From positions 1-39,097 of IMG/VR virus record IMGVR_UViG_3300046692_000120: a stretch of 39,097 nt of DNA. The stretch is one strand, 5' to 3'. The DNA is from a virus. Shown piece by piece: positions 23,498-30,892 of the stretch (position 1 is its first letter; every line of letters starts with the position of its first letter). Under the pieces are notes generated by a model, which saw only the letters and a list, made by a program, of their open reading frames with translations, did no database searches and had not been told where the DNA came from. Position numbers and translations under genes: made by a program.

Positions 23498-23683
23498 ATG
23501 CCGCCGAGTGCACTACAGCGAGCTGTCGTAGGGAGAGTGCTGCGTATGGCCAGCGATGAATACGTGGCGCGCCCCTTGTGGGAGTTCCACCCTAGTTACC
23601 GGTCGCTTGTGCTGAGTGAGCGGCGCAGGCGCAACGTGCTACAGCATGACCCCGAGCCAATCGGCGACCCCGAGTATTCCTGA
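23498..23683 (+). CDS. Small Arg-rich protein, unknown
   Basis: 61 aa from ATG 23498 or 45 aa from ATG 23546; the latter has GGGAGAG 8 nt upstream and may be the true start. The product (EYVARPLWEFHPSYRSLVLS, then a run of Arg) has no domain I recognise. It follows the RDF gene by 12 nt and is probably in the same transcript. Confidence 0.5.
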   Translation: MPPSALQRAVVGRVLRMASDEYVARPLWEFHPSYRSLVLSERRRRNVLQHDPEPIGDPEYS

Positions 23684-23752
23684 CCCTTTGCCCGTGTCTG
23701 TGGCTAGCGCCGCAGGCTCGGGCTTTAGGGCGTTAGGAGAGAGGGGCAGTCA

Positions 23753-24112
23753 ATGACTTTCATCTTCACGCCCGAACGCGATCCGAGGAGAGAGCAGATG
23801 GCAACAGAGTTCAACGCTGGCGACAAGGTCCGCTACAGCAACATGGTCATGCCCGCTGAGGTGCTGTCCGGTCCGCACAAGGCGCCCAACACGGTCCGGT
23901 ACCTCATCGCCAAGGCTGATGGGAACGTGTCCCTTGTCCCGGCATCTGCCATCGAGCGCATCGTGCCCCGACTGGACCAGGTAGCGGGAACGCTGGCCAT
24001 GAACCTGTACGGGCGTTCGTACATGTCGCTGGACATTCAGCGCAGGATGCAGATAGCGCGAGCTGCTGCCCACGTGCTGGACATCGCGGACCGTACGAAG
24101 GGGCAGGCATAG
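23753..24112 (+). CDS. Hypothetical protein, 119 aa
   Basis: ATG 23753 follows GGAGAGAGG. An alternative ATG at 23798 also has a ribosome site and would remove a basic 15-residue leader. From there ATEFNAGDKVRYSNMVMPAEVLSGP looks like a small beta-barrel (SH3/KOW-like) found in many small phage proteins; the C-terminal third is helical (IQRRMQIARAAAHVLDIADR). No function assigned. Next gene starts 2 nt after the stop. Confidence 0.7.
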   Translation: MTFIFTPERDPRREQMATEFNAGDKVRYSNMVMPAEVLSGPHKAPNTVRYLIAKADGNVSLVPASAIERIVPRLDQVAGTLAMNLYGRSYMSLDIQRRMQIARAAAHVLDIADRTKGQA

Positions 24113-24114
24113 CC

Positions 24115-24402
24115 ATGGGGAAGCGCGGAGTAGTCACGGACTACGCAGGCGAAGAACTCTACGCGGGTGACCTGGTGAGCTTCGCGGCACGCCACGGCAA
24201 CCGTGTTCGCATGTCTGACGCGCTGGTGGTCGACGTGACTACCAAGAACATTGGGGGCCGGCTGTTGCCCACTCTGTTGGTGCAGCCTCTGGGCGTTGAC
24301 AGTGGGTGGGGGCTTGGTGCCCGGAAGACGCTTCGGCCGGTTGAGATCAGCGCGGAACATGTCCGCCTGGTCACGCCGGACTTTGTGGGGCAGGGCAAGT
24401 AA
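24115..24402 (+). CDS. Hypothetical protein, 95 aa
   Basis: A small protein beginning MGKRGVVTDYAGEELYAGDL, mainly beta-rich (LVSFAARHGNRVRMSDALVV), resembling the compact beta-barrel part of the preceding protein (both have GD(K/L)V-type turns). No catalytic motif. Part of the small-gene run between RDF and primase. Confidence 0.68.
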   Translation: MGKRGVVTDYAGEELYAGDLVSFAARHGNRVRMSDALVVDVTTKNIGGRLLPTLLVQPLGVDSGWGLGARKTLRPVEISAEHVRLVTPDFVGQGK

Positions 24403-24457
24403 CACCAGAGGTGGGGTCAGTGGGCTGTGTGCTCGCTGGCCCCTTCTTTGGGTTGAC

Positions 24458-24479
24458 CACATACCGATTTTGGGAGGTG
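24458..24479. promoter_or_regulatory. Operator palindrome overlapping a ribosome site
   Basis: A 22-bp member of the TACCGA family with right arm changed to TTGGGAGGTG, so that the arm itself forms the GGGAGGTGA ribosome-binding site of the gene starting at TTG 24485. A bound protein here, or a hairpin, could affect translation as well as transcription. Confidence 0.55.
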
Positions 24480-24484
24480 ACCCG

Positions 24485-24655
24485 TTGCGTATCAGCTTTG
24501 AGTCCGCCCCGCCGTTGGGGGACGTACGAGCAGCAGGCGAGGGGGTGACGCTGTGGCTTTCGCCGGGTGTGACCAGCCGTAAGGACTGGGGCCGGTATCA
24601 GGATGCGATAGCTGCCGCGATAGCCCGTGGCGCTGACGTGAGGTGGATGCGCTGA
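24485..24655 (+). CDS. Small protein, 56 aa, TTG start
   Basis: TTG 24485 is chosen because GGGAGGTGA (24472-24480) precedes it and the frame before that runs through another gene. The product begins MRISFESAPPLGDVRAAGEG and ends with a helical segment (WGRYQDAIAAAIARGADVRW). No family recognised. Its stop overlaps the next ATG. Confidence 0.65.
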   Translation: MRISFESAPPLGDVRAAGEGVTLWLSPGVTSRKDWGRYQDAIAAAIARGADVRWMR

Positions 24656-24897
24656 TGCATTCGCGCGGAGGAACCTGCCCGCGCTGCAAGGGCTACTGCG
24701 GACTCAGCGTCAAGGGCGATGACCCGAAGCAGTACCAGCACCGCACTCCGCTGGGCAATCGCTGCCCCGCTGGGGGTATCACCTGGCGCCAGGCCAAGGC
24801 CGGTTGGACTGCCATTTCCCTGCGCACCTACCGCTATCTACTGGCAAACGCGCCCGAGCGGGCGGAAGAGTACCGAGGGGAGCGCGTAGCGCCGTGA
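24655..24897 (+). CDS. Small zinc-ribbon-like protein, 80 aa
   Basis: ATG 24655 overlaps the previous TGA, with GAGGTGG upstream. The N-terminus has CPRCKGYC followed by a later Cys (GNRCPAGG), suggesting a small zinc-binding knob; the rest is helical and basic. No function is evident. Its stop overlaps the GTG of the HNH gene (GTGA), so the three genes 24485-25316 are translationally coupled. Confidence 0.65.
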   Translation: MHSRGGTCPRCKGYCGLSVKGDDPKQYQHRTPLGNRCPAGGITWRQAKAGWTAISLRTYRYLLANAPERAEEYRGERVAP

Positions 24898-25316
24898 AGG
24901 TATGTCGACTATGCGGGCGGGGTAAGCCCGCTGAACAGTTCGTGACATCCAAGGGCGCGCCATCGTCGGCATGCTCGACCTGCCGCCGTAAGAAGCAGCA
25001 GCAGCACATTAAGAACTACTACCGGCGCCTTCCCCCGGACGAGCGTCACAGGTTGACGCACAAGCGCCGTGCCGATGCCTACGGCGTAGCCCATGAGGCG
25101 TACAGCCGTACAGAGATCCTCAAGCGGTGGGATCACAGGTGTGCCTACTGCGGTGCGCTGGCCACCCATCTGGATCACGTCGAGCCGCTCTCTAAGGGTG
25201 GCGCCGACCGCGAAGCCAACATTGTGCCGGCCTGTGCTACCTGCAACCTCTCGAAGGGTGCCAAGACGCTGGCCGAGTGGGCAGAGAGCTTCGCTCCGGA
25301 AGATCCGCCGTTCTAG
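24894..25316 (+). CDS. HNH endonuclease with N-terminal zinc ribbon
   Basis: A 140-aa protein from GTG 24894, set by GAGGGGAG upstream and the GTGA overlap. An N-terminal zinc ribbon (CRLCGRGK ... CSTC) and a Lys/Gln-rich linker precede a compact HNH domain: RCAYCG, HLDHVEPLSKGG, NIVPACATCNLSKG. This is the layout of free-standing homing-type HNH enzymes common in actinophages. It is closely related to the split gene pair at 32020-32752 and is probably a mobile gene inserted upstream of the primase. Confidence 0.88.
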   Translation: MKVCRLCGRGKPAEQFVTSKGAPSSACSTCRRKKQQQHIKNYYRRLPPDERHRLTHKRRADAYGVAHEAYSRTEILKRWDHRCAYCGALATHLDHVEPLSKGGADREANIVPACATCNLSKGAKTLAEWAESFAPEDPPF

Positions 25317-25321
25317 GCGCA

Positions 25322-25338
25322 GGTAACCGACTCGCTAC
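25322..25338 (+). promoter_or_regulatory. Phage promoter-like motif, copy 5 (primase)
   Basis: GGTAACCGACTCGCTAC, differing only in the last base. It ends 25 nt before the primase start, the closest spacing of the family. Confidence 0.62.
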
Positions 25339-25363
25339 CACCTCAGCGAACACGACGAAGGGA

Positions 25364-27808
25364 ATGACTGTGCAGTTCAATGACCTGTTGGGGCGCTTCG
25401 CTGAGGTGAGCGAGCAGAGTGACGGGGGGTTCCTCGCTGTGTGTCCTGCGCATGGCGATAGCCGTCCGTCCCTGCGCATCTGGATTGGCGACGATCGCAA
25501 GGTGCGCATCACCTGCCGTGCCGGATGCATGCCCAGTGACGTAGTAACAAGCGCTGGCCTTACGTGGCTGGACATGTTCGATGTTGAGGGCGATGCGCCG
25601 ACCGTACGCGCGGAGCGCCCTGAGCTTGTGGGCCCGAAGCACCTTGCTGCGCTGGCCATGTACGCCGATGACGCGCGAGACCGACTCACCGAAAATGACG
25701 ACTGGTCAAGCGTGGCTGGCCGGTATCTGTCCGACCGGTTCGGCATGGAAGTCAGCACGGCGTACGGGCTTGGGGTTGGGGTCGACGACACGACGGTTAA
25801 CCCGATGTGGTCTGCGCTCTCGCCTGCGTACAAGCGCTTCGCGCGTCTCACCGTTCCGCTCCTTGACTTCGCCGGTAACCCGCGCGGGTTGCAGGGGCGT
25901 GACTTGACGGGGGAGTGTCCGGGGCGCTGGCTCTCGCTGGCCAACCCGGAAGGCTTCCGCTGGGCCCCCTACGGCGTTTTCAGGGGCGATGGCGGCTACG
26001 GGGTCACCCTGGTCACTGAGGGGCCCGGAGATGGCCTTACAGCCGTTGCCGTTGGCTACGACGTGGTCATGGTCCGGGGTGCCTCGCTGGTCGGCTCGCC
26101 TGAGACGCTGGCCGAGATTGCCGCTGGTGTACAAGGCACGCAGGTCATTGCGTGTGGTGACAACGATAAGGCGGGGCAGGACTTCAATAGGAAGTTGGCC
26201 GAGGGGCTCAAGCCGTTCGGTATCGAGGTTTACGCGCTGTCCGTGCCGGATCTGGGTAGCAAGTCTGATCTGACGGACTGGCGCGAGGCTGCGGGACCGG
26301 CCTTTGCCCGCCACCTGCACCACGCTGTCAAGGCTGCCCGACCGGTGGCGAAGCCCGAGGATGCTCGGCGTGCCGCAGTGACCGAGGAACTCAGCGAAGC
26401 TACCGGCGCGGATGTGGTGTCTGCGGACCAGGGTCACGAAGCTGCGCGGCTCCTCGCTGGCCTGGTCGCGCAGTACGGTGACACGGATGCGATGAACGCT
26501 CACGCGCTGGTGGCTTGGACTGATGGCCGGATTAAGTACGCACCTGGTCTTGGCTTCTATGTGTGGAACGGTCGCACGTGGGAGCGCAGCGAAGTGAAGG
26601 TACGCCAGGAAATCCATCGCATGGCGGCTGCCCTCATGCTCGCTGGCAAGGTGACCGAGGCTAAGCCGTTCGCAATGACCACGCGCATCAACGACCTTAT
26701 GACGGAGTTGCGCAGCGTCCCGAGCGTCTACGTCACGCCGCAGGATTTCGACAGCCGGCCGGATCTACTGAGTTTCCGGAACGGCACGGTTGAGCTGCGT
26801 ACGGGTCGGTTGCGTCCGCATGCCAAGGAAGACATGTTGACGTACTGCCTGGCTATCGAGTACGACGAAGAGGCGGAGTGCCCGCGCTGGGAAGCGTTCA
26901 TGTCCGAGATCATGCCGGGTATGCCGTCGATGCCCAGTTACCTACAGCGACTGATTGGTTATGGGGTCACTGGCAACACTGATGAGCAGTGCTTCGCTGT
27001 GCTGTGGGGCAAGGGCGCAAACGGCAAGAGCGTCCTTACTGACACTCTGTCAGCAGTTTTCGGCACGATCACCAAGACGACCCCGTTCGCCACGTTTGAG
27101 GAAAAGTCGTCCGGGGGAATCCCCAACGATATTGCCGCGCTTCGCGGTGCACGGCTGGTCATGGCCTCGGAGGGCGAAAGCGGCAAGCCCATGAGCGAAG
27201 CTGTATTGAAGCGCGTCACTGGTAAGGACATGGTCAGCGCTCGGTTCCTCCGACAGGAATTCTTCGAGTTCAAACCGTCGTTCCTGCTGGTGCTGGCCAC
27301 GAACCATAAGCCCAAATTCAAGGGCCAGGATGATGGCCTGTGGCGCCGAGTCAAGATGATTCCGTTCAAGCGCTTCTTTGCGCCGGGCGAGCGCGATCAT
27401 GACCTTGACAAGAAGCTACTCGCGGAAGCCCAGGGCATTGCGGCGTGGGCAGTCCGGGGCGCCGTCGAGTGGTACGCCAACGGGCTGCAAGATCCTGACG
27501 AGATCACCACGGCGAGTCGCGAGTACCGCGAAACCTCTGACGCGCTGGTCGGATTCTTCCCTGGCGTGTTCGAACGAGACGATGCCAGTGCTGTGGCCGG
27601 CGCTGACGCGTACAACGCTTACCGCGAGTGGTGTGAGGCCGAGGGGCTACCGTCCAAGGAAGTGTGGACCCGTCGCGCGTTCTATGACGCGATGGAGGAG
27701 CGCCAGGTATCCCGCAAGAAGACGAACAAGGGGATCACGCTGGTAGGTATCCGACTCGCTAGCAGCGAATCGAAGCCAACGGGTCCCGGCATCTTCGGCC
27801 AGGACTGA
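25364..27808 (+). CDS. DNA primase-helicase (zinc/TOPRIM plus SF3 D5-type)
   Basis: An 814-aa replication protein from ATG 25364 (RBS GAAGGGA). An N-terminal zinc module has CPAHGDSRPS (about residue 27) and CRAGC. A TOPRIM domain follows, with VTEGPGDGLTAV (about 219) and CGDNDKAGQD (about 265). The C-terminal half is a D5/SF3 helicase: GKGANGKS Walker A (about 548-556), ARLVMASEGESGK Walker B region, and LVLATNHKPKFKGQDDGLWRR. It should prime and unwind phage DNA for the family A polymerase downstream. A copy of the promoter-like motif is embedded near the 3' end. Confidence 0.92.
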   Translation: MTVQFNDLLGRFAEVSEQSDGGFLAVCPAHGDSRPSLRIWIGDDRKVRITCRAGCMPSDVVTSAGLTWLDMFDVEGDAPTVRAERPELVGPKHLAALAMYADDARDRLTENDDWSSVAGRYLSDRFGMEVSTAYGLGVGVDDTTVNPMWSALSPAYKRFARLTVPLLDFAGNPRGLQGRDLTGECPGRWLSLANPEGFRWAPYGVFRGDGGYGVTLVTEGPGDGLTAVAVGYDVVMVRGASLVGSPETLAEIAAGVQGTQVIACGDNDKAGQDFNRKLAEGLKPFGIEVYALSVPDLGSKSDLTDWREAAGPAFARHLHHAVKAARPVAKPEDARRAAVTEELSEATGADVVSADQGHEAARLLAGLVAQYGDTDAMNAHALVAWTDGRIKYAPGLGFYVWNGRTWERSEVKVRQEIHRMAAALMLAGKVTEAKPFAMTTRINDLMTELRSVPSVYVTPQDFDSRPDLLSFRNGTVELRTGRLRPHAKEDMLTYCLAIEYDEEAECPRWEAFMSEIMPGMPSMPSYLQRLIGYGVTGNTDEQCFAVLWGKGANGKSVLTDTLSAVFGTITKTTPFATFEEKSSGGIPNDIAALRGARLVMASEGESGKPMSEAVLKRVTGKDMVSARFLRQEFFEFKPSFLLVLATNHKPKFKGQDDGLWRRVKMIPFKRFFAPGERDHDLDKKLLAEAQGIAAWAVRGAVEWYANGLQDPDEITTASREYRETSDALVGFFPGVFERDDASAVAGADAYNAYREWCEAEGLPSKEVWTRRAFYDAMEERQVSRKKTNKGITLVGIRLASSESKPTGPGIFGQD
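27746..27762 (+). promoter_or_regulatory. Phage promoter-like motif, copy 6, inside the primase gene
   Basis: GGTATCCGACTCGCTAG, one mismatch from consensus, encoding part of VGIRLASS near the primase C-terminus. It lies 116 nt before the methyltransferase start and ahead of a terminator hairpin. Confidence 0.45.
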
Positions 27809-27822
27809 CACAACACGCACTG

Positions 27823-27856
27823 AGGGGCCACCTACCGATGCTGGTACGTGGCCCCT
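27823..27856 (+). terminator. Terminator hairpin with embedded operator palindrome
   Basis: AGGGGCCAC pairs with GTGGCCCCT at the base, and the tip (27829-27850) is a family palindrome with arms CACCTACCGA and TGGTACGTG. It separates primase from methyltransferase. No long T-tract. Confidence 0.65.
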
Positions 27857-27878
27857 TGTGCTGCACATGGGAGAGCAC

Positions 27879-28520
27879 ATGCGAGTCTTGGACCTGTGTT
27901 GCTGCGCTGGTGGTGCTGGCGCTGGATACTTTGGCGGTGGCGCCACCTACGTTGAGGGGTGGGACGTTGTCCCTCGCTCTCGCTACCCGTACCCGTTTCG
28001 CCTTGGTGACGCGCTGGAAGTGCTGCGGGATGCGGCGTACCTGCGCACGTTCAACCTGGTGCACATATCGCCCCCGTGTCAGGCTGCCTGTTCCCTTACC
28101 AAGGGCACCAACGCTGCCATAGCGGGTCGGTACACAGACATTTACGACGAAGTCAAGTCGCTCATGTACGCCAGCGGAGTGCCCGGAGTCATCGAAAATC
28201 CGCGCGCCAGACCGGACATGGTGCTCTGCGGAGAGATGTTCGGCCTGGGCGTGCTGCGTCACCGCAAGTTCGAACTCGTCAATTGGTCGGCTCCTGCGCC
28301 AGCGCATGTCAAGCATCGTGGTCGCGTACGTGGTTACCGACACGGAGTTTGGTACGACGGTCCGTATATCGCTGCCTACGGCAAGGGTGGTGGAAAGGGC
28401 AGCGTCACCGAGATGCAAGACGCCATGGGTATCCACTGGACGGACGTCCACGAGGAACTCACGGAAGCCATACCGCCTGCGTATACGGAGTACATAGCTA
28501 GGCAGTTCCTGAGCCAGTAG
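27879..28520 (+). CDS. DNA cytosine-5 methyltransferase
   Basis: A 213-aa protein; ATG 27879 has GGGAG 5 nt upstream (ATG 27867 and an earlier frame start lack spacing). Motif I, LDLCCCAGGAGAGYF, binds S-adenosylmethionine. Motif IV, ISPPCQAACS, carries the catalytic Cys67, and VIENPRARPD is motif VI. The domain is short, with a small or absent target-recognition region. It would methylate phage DNA, probably against host restriction. It lies between replication genes and is flanked on both sides by terminator/operator hairpins, so it forms its own unit. Confidence 0.85.
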   Translation: MRVLDLCCCAGGAGAGYFGGGATYVEGWDVVPRSRYPYPFRLGDALEVLRDAAYLRTFNLVHISPPCQAACSLTKGTNAAIAGRYTDIYDEVKSLMYASGVPGVIENPRARPDMVLCGEMFGLGVLRHRKFELVNWSAPAPAHVKHRGRVRGYRHGVWYDGPYIAAYGKGGGKGSVTEMQDAMGIHWTDVHEELTEAIPPAYTEYIARQFLSQ

Positions 28521-28534
28521 CCAACCATCAGGCA

Positions 28535-28571
28535 AGGGGCCACCTACCGTTTTCGGTACGTGGCCCCTCTT
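28535..28571 (+). terminator. Terminator hairpin with embedded operator palindrome
   Basis: A 15-bp stem (AGGGGCCAC at the base, one mismatch) with a TTTT loop, followed by CTTTG. The tip 28541-28562 is a family palindrome (CACCTACCG / CGGTACGTG). It ends the methyltransferase unit. Confidence 0.75.
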
Positions 28572-28596
28572 TGCTGCCCATAGAGAGGCTGTGCCG

Positions 28597-30450
28597 TTGA
28601 AGACGTACCCGTACGAGATTGCAGGCGACCCGGTTACCGTCAAGGTGCCCGAGTCGTACGACGACCTGATGCAGTTCCGGGCATGGTTCCGCGAAGCCAA
28701 TGCCGCTGGTCCTATCGCGCTGGACACTGAGACCACGGGGCTTGACATCTATAGCCCTGGTTACCGCCTGCGCACGGTCCAGTTTGGAGACCAGCGCACG
28801 GCGTGGGTAATCCTGTACGAACTTGGCAATTGGTTCGTTGAGGCTGCGCTATGGGCGCTGCGTCATGGGCGACGCTTCCAGATTCACAACGCGCCGTTTG
28901 ACTGGGCAGTCCTTGACCGGCACGCCGGTGTGTCCATTGAGTCCCTCGCTCCGCGCACCATTGACACTCGGTTGAAGGCTGGCTTGGTCGACCCTCGACA
29001 GCCGCAGGAAGGTGGGCGGGGGACCGGTCTTAAGCCGCTCAGCGCGTACTACCTCGACCCGCAGGCGCCGGACACGCAGGGCGACCTTACGGCCGTCTTC
29101 CGCTCGCTGAAACTCACCAAGGCAACCGGGTGGGCAGGCATCCCGCTGGACCACCCCACGTACTTGCTGTACGCCGGCCTTGACGTGCTGCTGACGGCTC
29201 GACTGGACGTGGCCCTTGACGCCGAGTTGGCGAAGCTGGACGTTCGCCCCCGCCTGGTCCAGTACGAGCACGAGATAGCACGTATCTGCGCGGTCATGCA
29301 GCGCAAGGGCATGATCCTCGATCAGGAGTACACGCGCACCCTTGACGAGTCGCTCGCCGCTGAGGCCATCGAGTTTGAGGGGCAGGCGCTCCGCTACGGG
29401 GTCGACAACGTGAATGCGCCTGCGCAGCTCCGGACGGCTCTTGCAGCCATGGGCGAACAGTGGGATCCAGACGAAGTCACGGCTACCGGGGCGCTCAAGG
29501 TAGACAAGGCAGTCTTGCACCGCTTCGCGGACATGTCGCTACAGGGCGAGCCTCTCGGGACGCGTACGGCCAACCCGCTCGCGCTGGCGATAATCCGTAG
29601 CAAGCGTGCCGGTAAGTGGCGCTCTGCGTACACCAGCACCTTCCTTGACGTGATGGACAGTGACGGACGCGTGCACCCGTTCATCAACAGCATGCTGGCA
29701 CGGACCGGGCGCATGTCGGTGACTCGTCCGGCGCTGCAAACCCTGCCGTCGAGTGACTCGCTCATCCGGCGCTGCCTGCTGGCCGAGCCTGGTCACGTCA
29801 TGGTGTCCACTGACTTTGCTGCCGTCGAGCTTCGCGTGTTGGCTGCGCTCGCCGATGTAAAGCAGATGAAACGGGCCATCAACGCTGGCGAGGATCTGCA
29901 CAGCTTTACAGCGCGCATGGTGTTCGGCGAAGACTTCACGCCGAAGCACAGGAAGATCAGCAAGGGCATCGCGTTCGGCAAGGTGTACGGGGGAGGGGCA
30001 GCCACGATCCAGCGGCAGACCGGTGCCCCGATGGAAGAGGTCAAGCGCGCGCTCGCTGCCTATGACCGGGTGTACCCGGAAGTCAAGCGCATGTCGAATC
30101 GCTGGCAGCGCGAGGCGTACGAGACTGGCATGGTCCACGTGAGCGTCACGGGACGTCGTCTGCCGCTCGACAGGGAACGGACATACGCAGTAGTCAACTA
30201 TGCGTGCCAGAGCGCTGCGCGTGACTGCCTCGGGCAGAGTCTCATCAACCTCGAAGAGGCTGGGCTCCTGGAAACGCTCCGCTTGCCGATTCATGACGAA
30301 GTGCTGGCGAGTGTGCCGGCCGCTGAGGCTGCGGACTACGCGCGCGAGATCGAACGGTGCATGACTTTCGACCTGTACGGCGTGCCGATTGAGGCTGAGG
30401 CCGAGGTGGGCAAGCGTTCGTGGGGGAGTCTGTACGGCGCTGACGTTTAG
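28597..30450 (+). CDS. DNA polymerase I, family A, with 3'-5' exonuclease domain
   Basis: A 617-aa polymerase. TTG 28597 lies 8 nt after GAGAGG; a GTG at 28591 is only 2 nt from it and less likely. The exonuclease domain opens with ALDTETTGLD (Asp43, Glu45). The polymerase motifs are clear: motif A STDFAAVELRV (about 403), motif B KISKGIAFGKVYGGG (about 452), and motif C HDEV (about 565). There is no N-terminal 5' nuclease domain, as usual for phage enzymes. It replicates the genome with the primase-helicase. Confidence 0.93.
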   Translation: MKTYPYEIAGDPVTVKVPESYDDLMQFRAWFREANAAGPIALDTETTGLDIYSPGYRLRTVQFGDQRTAWVILYELGNWFVEAALWALRHGRRFQIHNAPFDWAVLDRHAGVSIESLAPRTIDTRLKAGLVDPRQPQEGGRGTGLKPLSAYYLDPQAPDTQGDLTAVFRSLKLTKATGWAGIPLDHPTYLLYAGLDVLLTARLDVALDAELAKLDVRPRLVQYEHEIARICAVMQRKGMILDQEYTRTLDESLAAEAIEFEGQALRYGVDNVNAPAQLRTALAAMGEQWDPDEVTATGALKVDKAVLHRFADMSLQGEPLGTRTANPLALAIIRSKRAGKWRSAYTSTFLDVMDSDGRVHPFINSMLARTGRMSVTRPALQTLPSSDSLIRRCLLAEPGHVMVSTDFAAVELRVLAALADVKQMKRAINAGEDLHSFTARMVFGEDFTPKHRKISKGIAFGKVYGGGAATIQRQTGAPMEEVKRALAAYDRVYPEVKRMSNRWQREAYETGMVHVSVTGRRLPLDRERTYAVVNYACQSAARDCLGQSLINLEEAGLLETLRLPIHDEVLASVPAAEAADYAREIERCMTFDLYGVPIEAEAEVGKRSWGSLYGADV

Positions 30451-30469
30451 CTACTGCCCCGTAGCGTAA

Positions 30470-30507
30470 GAAACGGCCATGTTCCAGTAGCGGAGCGTGG
30501 CCGTTTC
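30470..30507 (+). terminator. Terminator-like hairpin after DNA polymerase
   Basis: GAAACGGCCATG (30470-30481) pairs with CGTGGCCGTTTC (30496-30507) with one G-U pair and a 14-nt loop, 20 bp after the polymerase stop. The T-tract is weak. Confidence 0.65.
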
Positions 30508-30671
30508 CTACTTGTGACTTAGAACACCTGTCCAAGGGTCGCGCCTTGGAATCGTCGATTGGCATATGCCCATGAGGACGATCACCCACTAATTCGAAGG
30601 ATGGACCCTGGGTCACACCTTGGAACTGGGTACAACGGTGCCCCTGACCTGCGGGTCTAACTAGGTACAAG

Positions 30672-30703
30672 CACCTACCGAAGGCTTGCAACCACCTACC
30701 GAA
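30672..30703. promoter_or_regulatory. Two direct operator half-sites, 21 bp apart
   Basis: CACCTACCGAA occurs at 30672-30682 and again at 30693-30703, each identical to one arm of the genome's palindromes. The 21-bp period (two helical turns) puts both on the same DNA face. The first is upstream of the -35, the second lies in the spacer of the promoter at 30686-30715. Confidence 0.6.
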
Positions 30704-30715
30704 GTCACGTTAGAT
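30686..30715 (+). promoter_or_regulatory. Host-type promoter TTGCAA-N18-TTAGAT
   Basis: TTGCAA (30686-30691) and TTAGAT (30710-30715), 18 bp apart, with operator half-sites overlapping. It would give a transcript into the sigma-like gene with a leader of about 170 nt. The pattern repeats at 34414-34443. Not tested. Confidence 0.45.
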
Positions 30716-30845
30716 CCACATCAGCAACGACGAGTGATCCGGCCGGACGCTCGCCGAAGCAGACCCCGTCTGAGTGGCGGACGTCTGGTGATCACTGCTG
30801 CTCGCGCTCGCCGCTGACCAGCAAAATCCGGCCGAACTCCACTCA

Positions 30846-30862
30846 GGTAACCGACTCGCTAG
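30846..30862 (+). promoter_or_regulatory. Phage promoter-like motif, copy 7 (sigma-like gene)
   Basis: An exact GGTAACCGACTCGCTAG ending 30 nt before the sigma-like gene, consistent with positive autoregulation if that protein reads the motif. Confidence 0.65.
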
Positions 30863-30892
30863 AGCCCAGCGAGCAACCTGAATGGAGCACTC

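Larger units (their letters stand above)
30451..30892. other. 442-bp non-coding control region before the sigma-like gene
   Basis: No supported gene. It holds a terminator-like hairpin (30470-30507), a short dyad-rich stretch, paired operator half-sites around a host-type promoter (30672-30715), GATCCGGCCG-type repeats and promoter-like motif copy 7 (30846-30862). It is the longest non-coding stretch in the genome and has both promoter types ahead of one regulator gene. Confidence 0.6.

Noticed and set aside
25277-25363. Upstream extension of the primase frame
   Set aside because: It overlaps the HNH gene and crosses the promoter motif. ATG 25364 has a ribosome site and gives the expected zinc-domain start.
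30716-30845. Short GTG frame of about 27 codons in the control region before the sigma-like gene
   Set aside because: No ribosome site, Arg-rich product without sense, and the region is better explained by regulatory sites.
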